From Thalassia testudinum (Eukaryota; Streptophyta; Magnoliopsida; Alismatales; Hydrocharitaceae), in assembly GCA_037157565.1 (NCBI GenBank), contig JAZHRO010000024.1:17738501-17802500 (forward strand): DNA of 64,000 bases, given 5' to 3'. Positions 19,671 through 29,584 of the stretch are shown here, in pieces. Position numbers and translations under genes: made by a program. Each line of letters starts with the position of its first letter. The first letter of the stretch is position 1. A model generated the notes under the pieces. That model did no database searches and was not told where the DNA came from. It saw only the letters and a list, made by a program, of their open reading frames with translations.

Positions 19671-20746
19671 TTCGCAAACAGAACGTCTCTGTTTTCCATA
19701 CGAGTTTCTTTGTGTAAAAATACTGTCTATATCATTCTGAACATTTTTGGCCCATCGATCCATGTTTTAGGTCTCCAATCCGTCGAGTGTATGGGACCTC
19801 CGGAGACGTCGAGAGCTACTGTATGAGCTCTCATTCCACCCGGTTACCCTGGTAGAGTGGTTATAACCGTAAATCTCTAATTAATACATGCAAGTAATTA
19901 ATCCTAGGACTTGAGATGAATCCTAGGAAGAAGTAAACGCATACTCTAGAATATGTTCTTGAACCCTAGGTTATGGCATGAACACTAGGGCTAGAGGAAA
20001 ATACACGTGAATGATTGAGTAATCAAAAGCTGCCTGTATTATCTAAAATGGACCCATATTATGATAAAAATGGAAATTAAACTGCTTGTTCCATACATTC
20101 CAACCCAGATGTGGAAAAACTCATGTACGAACCCTACGAGGAATGTAGACAAGAATACCGTAATACGGAGAACCGGATGGTTCTGGAAATTGCCACCCAT
20201 GGGCAGCTGTTGAGGGAACTGAGCTAACCTTCATGTACATGGTACCGAAGAGAGCAACTATCCCTTGTAGTGTAGAGGGGAGCTTGCCGCCCTTGGGTTG
20301 AGACCTGGGGTGGGTTTGGCTACTCTACATTGACTCTTGCTGGCTCTCGTGTATGTGGTACCGAGGTGAGCTACTTAGTGTAGGGGGGAGCTAGCCACCT
20401 CAGGGGGCCCGAGGCTAGGTATGGCCACCCTACACCGACTCTTGTTAGCCTGTTGGGCAAACCGGGATAGTCGGATGAGGGTAAGCGGACTAAAGAGGGG
20501 CGAGACCCCTGTTCTATTCTATTCTAAGAGGGCAAGGCCCTATACTGTTCCGCATTGTACGATGAGGCGTACCCGCTAGCGGAAAAGACTGACCGCGTGT
20601 CAGTGTGGGGTAGCTACCCACGCGCTTATCATGTGTGCCGTAGTCACCGCTACGTCACGATCGTAACCTCGGGGTGGAAGACCAGGTGTAGGACTACCAC
20701 GGAGGGACTCTCCCGGCCATGAGAGTGCCACGTGTGCATCCTACAT

Positions 20747-23105
20747 TGAAACGACCAACCACCCCTTTAGTCATTTAAAACGTCTGGGATGTTCACCAGA
20801 CATCTGTCCAGACGTCTGGGATATTCACCAAACATCTGAAAATACTTTTCAGCGTGGAACGTACATACGCCATACTTCCTCCATCACCGCGCCTCACTGC
20901 ACCTCCTCTTGCGACGCCACTCCGAGCCATGCTTCGCCTTTCCGCCCCCCTCACCTCCTCTCCCTTTATAAACCTTTCCCCCACCTCTTCGTTGCCCACC
21001 CCATAGCCGAGAGCAGAGCTAGGGCGAGAGCGAGTGAAGAGCGTAGAGCCCGAGTGAGAGGAAGCGCGAGAGCAGAGGGTGCAGCGTCGTTCTGCTGCAG
21101 CACCTGCAGGCAAGGGGATCCAGAGTGGTTCCGCGGAAGTCATTTTCTGCGGAATCAGACGGCCGGAGAGACACCCAGACGTCTTACCGGACGTCCAAAA
21201 GTAGAGCAAGACATCTGGTAGAGATCTACTTTCCGTACTTTTTCTCTCTGACAAGTCCTGATAGCATACGTGTATGTGTTAGAAGGTGAGAGCGTAGCTG
21301 AGGCAGTTTTAGACGTCTGGGAGCACCCCCAAATGTCTGATGGAGTCCTTGGACGTCGACATTGAGTTCCAGACGTCTGATAGCGGAACACCGAGAGAGG
21401 TATCCCTGAGAACTGTTTTAAAACGTCTGGGACCTTTCCCAGACGTCTAATTTATATCTGATAACGTGTCTTGGACCGTGTAAGGCCCCATTATTATCGC
21501 TTTTCCGCAAACGAACCGTCTCTGTTTTCCGTACGAGTTTCTCTGTATAATGATACCTTGTTTATATCCTTCTGAACCTTTTGGACCATCAATCCATGTT
21601 TTAGGTCTCCAGTCCGTCGGGTGTATGGGACCTGTGGAGACGTCGGGAGCCACTATACGAGCCCCCATTCCACCCGGTTACCCAAGTAGAGTGGTTACAA
21701 CCTTAAATCTCTAATTTAATACGTGCAAGTAATCCTAGGACTTGAGATGAACCCTAAGAAGAAATAAACGTATACTCAAAAATAAATTCTTGAACCCTAG
21801 GTCTTGGCATGAACACTAGGGTTAGAAGAAACTGCATGTGAATGATTAAGTAATCAAAAGCTGCCTATTTTTATCTAAAATGGACCCCTACTGTAATAAA
21901 ATGGAAATTGAACTGTTTGTTCCGAACATTCCAACCTAGATGTGAAAAAGAAACTCTTGTACAACCCCACGGGGAATGTAAACAAGAACACTGTACTACG
22001 GAAAATCGGATGGTTCTGGGAATTTGCTGCCTATGGGCAACTGTTAAGGGAGGTAGGCTGACCTTCGTGTACGTGGTACCGAAGAGAGCAACTATCCCTT
22101 ATAGTGTAGAGGGGAGCTTGCCGCCCTTGGGTTGGGACCCGGGGTGGGTTTGACCACTCTACGACGACTCTTACTGGCCCTCATGTATGTGGTACCGAGG
22201 TGAGCTACTTAGTGTAGGGGGGAGCTATCCGCCCCAGGGGGCCCGGAGTTAGGTATGGCCACCCTACACAGACTCTCATCAGCCCATTGGGCAAAACAGA
22301 GTAGTCGGACGAGGGTACGCGGATTGAGAAGGGGCAAGACCCCTATTCTGTTCTGAGAGGGCAAGGCCCTATACTGTTCTGCACTGTACGTTGAGGCGTA
22401 CTTTCTAACGGAAATGACTGACCGCATGCCAATGTGGGGTAGCTACCCGCGCGCTTATCACGTGTGCCGTAGTCACCGCTACGTCACGACCGTGACCTCG
22501 GGGTGGTAGACCGAGTATAGGACTACTACGGTGGGACTCCTTTGGTCAAGAGAGTGTCACGTGGGCATCCTATATCACGGGAAGCTGCAAGCAGAATCAT
22601 TCCTATAGGGAACAAGAAGATTAATTAACAAATTCTAATTAGAGATCTCTACGCACCCACATGTATAATATAATTGGAAAATGAAAAATTTTATGTTAAC
22701 TACTTGTTAAATGCATGTTACTTCTTAGCCACCACTCTACTCAGCGTTAGTTGAGTCCAGTTAAATAAACTCTGTACAGGTCAGGGATTTGAGCAGCCGA
22801 GCCACCGGCTGCTGAGGATGCTGGGCCTAATCAAGCATAGCTTTAGTTCTACTGTTTGATAGTGAGTTTCTATAACTTTGTCTTCTGCTACATTTACTTG
22901 TTTTGTTGTAATGACTGTATTATGACATAATATTACTGTTCCTTTTCCCCCCTATTGTAAATTTCTTTCTGCTTAGCTACTGTACTTGTGTGATTGTAGT
23001 TTGATGAATGTTACTTGGTTATTTCTTGTTGGACGACTGGATCTTGGGATTAACCGAAGCGAGCCAATCTCAGATCCTGTAGGGATTTGGGACCGGGTTG
23101 TGACA
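20747..23105 (+). mobile_element. Solo LTR B2 nested in B1
   Basis: 2359 bp, TGAAACGACC to GGTTGTGACA, flanked by exact TACAT duplications (20742-20746 and 23106-23110). A family B member inserted into another family B LTR. Contains TTTATAAA at 20965-20972, C-box hairpins at 20783-20845 and 21310-21450, the leader hairpin at 21127-21156, the GC-rich domain (22060-22575) and the acceptor-like TGTACAG|GTCAGG near 22775. Confidence 0.94.
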
Positions 23106-23656
23106 TACATCACGAGAAGCTGCAAGCAAAATCATTCCTTTAGAGAACAAGAAGATTAAGAAATGAGATGAGCCTTGATTAGAGATCTCTACACAGAAAA
23201 CTGTTATGAAATAAATTGAATCGGAAAGTAATATGTTAAATTACCTGATAAGTGTATTTGTTTATGTTTAGTCACCACTTTACTCAGTGTTAGCTGACTC
23301 TAGTTAAATAATTTTGCACAGGTCAGGGATTTGAACAGCTCGAGCTACCGGTTGCTGAGGACACTGGGTCTAGTCGAGCCTAGCTTTAGTTCTACTATTT
23401 GGTGTAGTGAGTTTCTATAACCTTGTTTCTACTATATTACTCGTTTTTGTTGTGATGGTTGTATTATGACATGTAATATTACTGTTCCTTTCCCCTGTTA
23501 TTGTCAATTTCTTTCTGCTTAGCTACTGTACTTGTGTGATTGTAGTTTCTTAAATGATATTTGGTTATTTCTTATTGGACGACTGAGTCTTAGGATTAAT
23601 CGAGGTAAGCTGATCTCGGATCCTGTAGGAATCTTGGATCGGGTCATAACACTTAT

Positions 23657-24150
23657 GACCTCATTTGTTGCGTGAGCTTCACAATGATTAGGATGCTTTC
23701 GTAGATGTCTTATACGTAAAAGCATACCCCTAGTGATCCATCTCAACAAATGTTCATGTGCTCTTGTCTTCTTTACTTGTGTTGTCATTATCATGTCAAT
23801 TTAAGTCGCGCAAGGATGATTTGGGCAAGGATAAAGGTTGATTAAGGTATTAGAAGCAAGGATGATGCCTTTGTTACATGTACAAGACTCATATTTAGAT
23901 GTTAATGTTATTATTGTGACTAAGAAAGCACATGACATTTTAATAAGAAGGTGTCATTAACAACCATTATAACGAATTAGAAATTCTTAAAAAAAATTTA
24001 TCTTCTCCTTAACTTCTCTTTCCCTTGTCAAAATTTTAATTTAAACTCAATTAACACATGGAAGCAATGACCAATTACATACGAACAAAAGTGATAAAGC
24101 ACGAATAAGTAACCTCCTTTTCCCTCTCATAAATTAAAAAAATAAAAGCA
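23657..24150. repeat. AT-rich low-copy DNA with dispersed repeat R2, copy 1
   Basis: Part (about 23866-24150) aligns by eye in the same orientation with 60915-61125: GATGATGCCTT, AGGTGYCATTRACA, a CTTCTCTTTCCC-type pyrimidine stretch and ACAAAARTGATAAA words occur in the same order. No coding potential is recognised. The family is unknown. Confidence 0.35.
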
Positions 24151-24158
24151 GTAAAAGT

Positions 24159-24740
24159 TTTTTTTTTTTAAAGATAAAACATTCCATTGATTAGGAAAGA
24201 ACCCAACACAAAGGACACAACCCAAGAAGGGAAAAGAAGAGAGATCTGAAAGCCCTCACAAAGAGAGAAAGGTTACCCCTCATAGCAACTGGGGAATTAG
24301 CAATGCTCCTTTAAACTTGAAAGAGCAATAACTTCATGCTCAATGATACGACGATGCCATCAAGAAGAAATTCCAACAATCATCTCGATTTACATTAACG
24401 AGAAATCGATAGACATCGATCTCCGACAAGAGTTGGTAAATCTTGGTTGTGGAAGGCATGAATTCTCACGTGATCCTAAAGTAGAAAAGGAAAGCCATTG
24501 ACTCCTTCGACAACCACATCTCAAGCAACTCTGATCGAGCAACATGTGCCACCACCACCACCCGAACCGTAGAGGGCAAGAAATGCACGAAGTGCATTGT
24601 CTCCACGTTGGCTGTAGGGGTCGTCCACAGGCAAAGCCACTCCCACCGTCGTCATAGCGAGCGATGTCGACACAGCATGCCTCCATTGACTGCAATGACA
24701 ACCATGGAACAGGACAATGTGAAGGACAAGATACACAAGC
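24159..24740 (-). mobile_element. Possible LINE or processed-transcript 3' end
   Basis: A run of Ts at 24159-24169 followed by AAAGATAAAACATTCCATTG reads on the minus strand as a transcript-like 3' end with a poly(A) tail (CAATGGAATGTTTTATCTTT). The upstream part contains T/C-rich 3'UTR-like sequence. Short minus-strand ORFs (24390-24858) show no reverse transcriptase or other motif. No target duplication was found. It could equally be an old retrocopy. Confidence 0.3.
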
Positions 24741-25288
24741 TGACCAAACGGCGAGGCTGAGGAGAGGGGGGTGTCAACAAACGAGGGAGGGAGGCCGATC
24801 GAGGCCCATCGACACTTGAATGTCCCAAGCTTTCTGTCTTTTGGGAACGAACCTGCACTGCATAATTAGTTGTTTAACCAGAACGACAGCAAAATCACTT
24901 CCAAGACTCAAAATCGTGGGGGCAACCCTTTTTATGATACGACTCCACGTGTGGCACCTCCATTCATCCACATGACATCCATGTAGGTTGGATAAGATGG
25001 AAGGTAACCACCCCTCCTCCTGCTTCTTTGCCCTTCAGACGAAGGGTGGAGATACATGAAGACCACATCCATTTTCAACCAGCAGAGGTCACTTGTAGGA
25101 ATACGTGTCCAAACACTCACCACGACACGTTGGCACACCAGGCCACCGGACCAGACCACTGCACACTTCCTTCTACATGTACGCGAGACCTCCTCCTTTG
25201 GGGAGTGGTGATTCCAATGCAAAAAAGTATCCGCATCTAACTTATCTTTCCCGTTTACACCAACATCCTCACCAATTATGGTCGATGA
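24741..25288. other. Low-copy region upstream of the F-box gene
   Basis: No gene recognised. A CACGTG G-box lies near 24950, and GC content rises toward the gene. It could include promoter sequence for the F-box gene, but a MITE (25289-25583) separates the two. Confidence 0.3.
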
Positions 25289-25583
25289 GGGTTAGTTTGG
25301 ATGGAAAGATTGATTTTATGGGATATTTTTTTTTTCAATTATGTTTTTTATATTTGTATTTGGAAGTCATAAAAGTTATCTTAATGGATTAATATGTGAC
25401 TATTTGAAAAATTTATGGGTTAATCTATGAAAATACATAGGATAACTTACAAAGAAATTTATCTTACATCAACCTTAGAATAATTTATTTCAAGTTAAAT
25501 TCTCTTAACTAGATCAAAATATCATTCCCATCCAATAAAATTAACCCATATTTTAATAGATTATCCCCTTACCAAACTAAGCC
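25289..25583. mobile_element. MITE-like element just upstream of the F-box gene
   Basis: About 295 bp, AT-rich and non-coding. The left end GGGTTAGTTTGGATGG is an imperfect inverted repeat of the right end (reverse complement GGCTTAGTTTGGTAAGG). A clear target duplication was not seen. Ends of this GGTTTAGTTTGG type are common in plant MITEs near genes. Confidence 0.5.
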
Positions 25584-25651
25584 AAAGTTCTCCTCCCCCT
25601 CTACCACCACCACTCTCCGTGACCTCACGGACCACCTTGCCCTGCCATTAG

Positions 25652-25797
25652 CGTCCCCCTCACCAGCGGCAGCCGCTCCCTATCGTCCTCGTAGACTCCA
25701 TCTTCACCCTCCTCCCCACCCCCGACCTCCACTCCGTCGCCACTGTATCCCCCAAATGGCACCGCACTACCCTCTCCTCCCCACGCCGCTACCCCCC
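25652..25797 (+). pseudogene. F-box coding segment, out of frame with the main ORF
   Basis: In the frame one base after the main ORF, this stretch encodes an F-box-like helix pattern (VDSIFTLLPTPDLHSVATV, then KWHRTTLSSPRR) with no stop after the TAG at 25649-25651. The frame changes to that of the downstream kelch-like part at a run of six Cs (25792-25797): one more C would restore it. It is either a real frameshift or a sequencing error in the homopolymer. The true start codon is not visible upstream because the TAG precedes the segment. Confidence 0.5.
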
Positions 25798-26748
25798 TCC
25801 CTCCTCCTCCACACCCACTCCCTCCACCACCTCAACTCCTCCCCCTACCCCACTGCCGCCACCTCGATGTCCGCCCTTGACCATCCCTGCTCCGCCACGT
25901 GGCTCCACCTCCCCCTTCTCCATTCCCCTCCTTTCCCACTCTGCTCCTCCACCTCCAACCCCCTCCTCTACACCTTTTCCTCCTCCCAACTCTCCTTCTC
26001 CTCCGAACCCCTCCACCTCCCCTCTCCTGCCGTCTGGTGCATCGACCCCGTCGTCGCCCTCGTCAGCCCGGGCCTCCTTGTCGTCGTCGCCCGTGGTGTC
26101 TCCAAGTTCGAGGATGACCCCCTTGCCGTCGAGGTCTTCGACTGCGACTGGTGGATACCTGCGCGCTCCATGCCCGACGCCTTCAAGCACTCCGGCTCTG
26201 CATATTACCTCTCCGCCACCGTCGCCTGCGGGAGGCTCCACGTCGTCGAGAGGCGGAGCGGGTTGACGTCGTCGTTCGACCCCGTGAAGGACATGTGGTC
26301 AAAGCCCCTTGATCCTCTCGTCGGCGTGGAGCCGAGGCCGTTAGCCATCGCCGTCACCCCCGCCAGCGACAAGCTGGTTGTCGTCGGGATAATGGGCTGG
26401 TCGGCGGAGGTTGCTGGCGTGAGGCTGTGGGAGGTGAGGGGGGAGACGGATCTGGTGGAGATCGGGGAGATGCCGACGGACATGGTCGGAAGGTTCATGA
26501 GGGGGTCGACAAGGGGCTCTACCACCAGAGTGTCAGAGGTGGAGGTGAGGGTGGCAGAGGCCAGCGGGCACGTGTACGTGTACAACCCATCGAGGATTGG
26601 GGAGGTGTTCTACTGGAGCGCGGGGCCCGGTGGCTATGGGGAGTGGAGGTGCAATCCCACCAGGTCGATGGTCATCACGGTCGCAGCGGTCAGGATGGAC
26701 GACATCCGAGAGGCCCTCCAAAGGTGTCCCTTAGTCGCCCAAGATTGA
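25756..26748 (+). CDS. F-box/kelch-repeat-like protein, 5' end probably frameshifted
   Basis: 330 codons, very GC3-rich, no introns. The first dozen residues (MAPHYPLL..) are the wrong frame of the F-box segment. From about residue 15 the protein looks like the C-terminal part of plant F-box/kelch proteins: LLLHTHSLHHL, then a WLHLPLLHSPP linker. It continues with beta-propeller-like strands, GLLVVVARG, YYLSATVACGRLHVVERRSG, SSFDPVKDMWSKP, KLVVVGIMGW and GHVYVYNP. Proteins of this class are substrate receptors of SCF ubiquitin ligases; substrate unknown. It is the only plausible host gene in the window. The class is inferred from memory of the family, with no search. With the frameshift it may be a pseudogene. 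Confidence 0.55.
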   Translation: MAPHYPLLPTPLPPSLLLHTHSLHHLNSSPYPTAATSMSALDHPCSATWLHLPLLHSPPFPLCSSTSNPLLYTFSSSQLSFSSEPLHLPSPAVWCIDPVVALVSPGLLVVVARGVSKFEDDPLAVEVFDCDWWIPARSMPDAFKHSGSAYYLSATVACGRLHVVERRSGLTSSFDPVKDMWSKPLDPLVGVEPRPLAIAVTPASDKLVVVGIMGWSAEVAGVRLWEVRGETDLVEIGEMPTDMVGRFMRGSTRGSTTRVSEVEVRVAEASGHVYVYNPSRIGEVFYWSAGPGGYGEWRCNPTRSMVITVAAVRMDDIREALQRCPLVAQD

Positions 26749-27030
26749 GGAGATATTTGTATAATTAGTAAAATTTGTGGACCAAAGTTAAAAGTTAGGG
26801 TTAGTACTTAGGATTCTGTACGCTGATATGGAGAGTATTAGTTTGCTAATGCTATGGTATTTGGAGTTTTTTTTAATTAAAATATACAAAAACATATGGT
26901 ACGATGTGTTTTGTACCGTGTTGACGTGATATATTGATGTAAAGTAATTTTATATTGATGTAAAATAATTCTGATTGATTTTGAATTGATATAAAGTATT
27001 AATTCTACATCAATGTCATTTGTATGTTGA
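26749..27030. other. AT-rich 3' flank of the F-box gene
   Basis: AT-rich sequence with repeated TTGATGTAAAGTAATT-like words (about 26930-27000) and no ORF. It probably includes the 3'UTR and a decayed short repeat. Confidence 0.35.
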
Positions 27031-29581
27031 ATCAGTGTTTTAAAAGTAATGCGTTGTAGTATAGCTGATAAATCGTGTAGAGCACTTAAAATTTATAGCT
27101 CAAAAGAAATTCAAAATCGAACACAAAGAGTAATACGGTAATTTATCTCAAGATCATAATTTTAAGTAAGAATATAACAATGTAATAGCAATTTCAAGTA
27201 AAAATGATGTAAATATAAATTCAAGAGTCAATGTGACAAAAAGATTAAGGTAAAAGCAGTGATTTGAATCACCAATTTACCTTATTAACAATATACTCAA
27301 ATAATGCTACAGTATCAACCAATCAAATGCCGCGTCAACTTAAGTGTATTAACAGTGACTCAGAACCAGCAACAGAGGCAAAGGCCTTTTTTTTTTTCTT
27401 CAGGCCTCAGGGAGAGGCACAAACACAGCACAGCACCAACAGAGGCGAAAGCCTCTTCTTTTGCTAAGTGTAGAGAGCAGTAGAGGGCAAAACCCCCCCT
27501 CTCTCTCTTTCCTTTTCTTCTTTCTCTTCTTAGGATCGGGCGAACCAGACCAGACCTAGGTAACCGGGTAAATGGACTAAGGCTCAGACCTACGTAGCGT
27601 GAATCGCAAGCGAGGGCATGCGTAAGTGCGTGCGTGAGTGGGACCTCACCCTGAGTGCGTGCTGAGGCGAACAGCTGTAGACACAAATTCAATTTGTATG
27701 CTGTGCTCGCTTTTGTGTTCTACGATGTGGGACTATCCACCTGCCTTCGTCGCGTGCGTAGCAGCAGATGACTATCCTCGTTCAATTCTCCCAAGGGAGC
27801 GGTCAATGCTCCCAATTGGTGGTTGAAGTGCGGTCCTGGGACGATTCCGTAGCTGCTGGAGCCGATACCTGGAGTGAGCATGCGTAGGAGCAAGCTTCTA
27901 GCTTTGCTCGAAGCTTCCGTCAATGGCGACAAAGGAGCGACCACCTGAAACAATGAAAACGGCCTAAAGGCCACATCAGAAATGCTCAGGAGGATCGCTA
28001 GACGACGAATGTAATAGTTGTGGTGGCATCGCATGCAAGTGGGTGTGGAGGCCTGATGACCTCGAGAAGGTGGTGTGGAGGCGTGTGTGTCAGGTGGAGT
28101 GTGTGAGAGGCCAATCCCCTTAATTACTTGAGGGGTTTTAGTTGTGAGGACACAACAGAGGAGAGGAGCGTGGAAATGGTGCGGTTGGGTGTTTGCGGAA
28201 GCCGCTAAGGCTCATCGGAGATTCACCTGCGAGGTGGAAGATGACGATATGGATGGCATAGGAGCAGTCGATACGAAGGAGTAGTAGTACGGTGCTGATG
28301 AGTAGAGAATAGAGCGTCGATTAGGCTAGGTTATGGATGAATAGAGGTAGAGGTAGTGCCGAATTTGGTGTGGCCGGTGCCGGAGACGAAGATGCTCCGA
28401 TGAGGTAGAAGCGGTGACAATGACGAGGATTGGGGCATCCGCTGGTATGGTGCGACGTGGAAGAGGGAGAGGAAGGAGAATTTGCCGTTGGTATTGCGAG
28501 CAGATGAAGAGAGTGGTCGGAGGGAGTCTCCAGACGTCGTGGAGCCTTTCGGCCAGAGAAGAGGGAGGAAAGAGGGGATTCTGGGCCGAAAACGAGCGTA
28601 GGGAGATTGACGTACATCATGGGCTTTATATAGGCCTTAGAGGGAGGTTTGAAGCTTGGAAAATAAGATTTCAATCTTGGTAAGCTTGATGCACAAGAGA
28701 TATGCGAATCACTCATGCATTCACATAAGAGATTGGAAAGGTTATGGGGTTCAAGACCGAGTGCAATGGAAAGAGAATTCTTTAAAGAATCTCTGCTTCA
28801 AATTTGGGAGTGTTTCGTCAAGCAATTAGCAAGAACTTTCCAAATGAAGGTCACTGGAGTAGGATTCCTCCACGACAATGGTGGAAGGACCTCTTTGCAA
28901 AGAGTGACAACAAAGATAGGGGCCTATTTGTAATGAATTTCAAAAGATAGGGGTACTTGTGAAATAAAAAGAATCAGACAGGACTGAACTGCAAATTAGG
29001 TCAAGATGATCTCTAATTTGGCCCAAATTTTGGTATAAACCTAATTTAGACCCAAGGAATCCAATGGTGAATTTGGATTTTTGTTTTGACCTAGTTTGAC
29101 TGGGTAATTTATGTAAAAACCCAAATTAGGACAATAGTTTGTTTGAGACTCTCTTTCAGGTCAAAATGGGTTCAGATGGTCAAATCAAGGATGCCAAACC
29201 CTAGAGAATATTTTTCTATGATTTTTAAAGGATTTAGATAAATTTTATCCTGACTAAAACCTCAGTTAATTAAGCAGATCTATTTTTAGGATTTCAGATG
29301 TCTATTAATTCTTGAAATACGTGAAAACTAATTTCTGTGTGCATGGACCCACTTATTAGACATTAATGACTGAATGACCTTGAATAAACCCCTGACATAT
29401 CCCATGGTTATTCTATATTTGTGATAAGATGGTAAAATTGCAGAAATAACCATGTTTTGTATCTTTTTTTCTCAAAACAACTGAACCTGCCCTAGAGACC
29501 TTCTGATTGATATATAGGAGCTTTTATTGACTTTATCAGATCAAATTGAGCTAGTTATGGCACATAATGGTGTTCCCATCA
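27031..29581 (+). mobile_element. E2: 5'-truncated E-type non-autonomous LTR element
   Basis: The internal region begins near the GCGTTGTAGTATAG box (27050), includes the 'gaggcgaaagcc' and 'gtgctgaggcgaac' boxes, and ends at 27923. The LTR-like part runs from TGGCGACAAAGG (27924) to CCCATCA (29581). No 5' LTR is present; the left end abuts AT-rich DNA. There is no retrotransposon protein. Element A3 inserted at its right end, so the base sequence after its terminus (TAC, then CC beyond A3) is split by A3. Confidence 0.65.
27924..29581 (+). repeat. 3' LTR of E2
   Basis: 1658 bp, TG...CA. Matches the E1 LTRs along its length: GGCC-TAAA-GGCC hairpin near the start, GAGACGAAG box (28388), TTTATATAGG TATA-like box near 28624, and a terminal GAGCTAGTTATGG...CATCA block. 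Contains one C-box copy (TCCAGACGTCG near 28530). Confidence 0.65.
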
Positions 29582-29584
29582 TAC

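Larger units (their letters stand above)
16152..23651 (+). mobile_element. Solo LTR B1 split by two further solo LTRs
   Basis: Starts TTAAATGACTCGTCACC (TG end mutated; compare B2 TGAAACGACCAACCACC) and ends GTCATAACA, flanked by exact CTTAT duplications (16147-16151 and 23652-23656). Taking out C and B2 with one TSD copy each leaves about 2383 bp, matching B2 (2359 bp). It carries a TTTATAAA box (16365-16372) and degenerate C-box hairpins (16180-16235, 16840-16865). The GC-rich domain lies at 20225-20740, and the terminal box near 23580. No internal coding region. Confidence 0.93.

Noticed and set aside
24390..24971. Chain of minus-strand ORFs suggesting a LINE reverse transcriptase
   Set aside because: No RT or endonuclease motif found; only the poly(A)-like end is supported.
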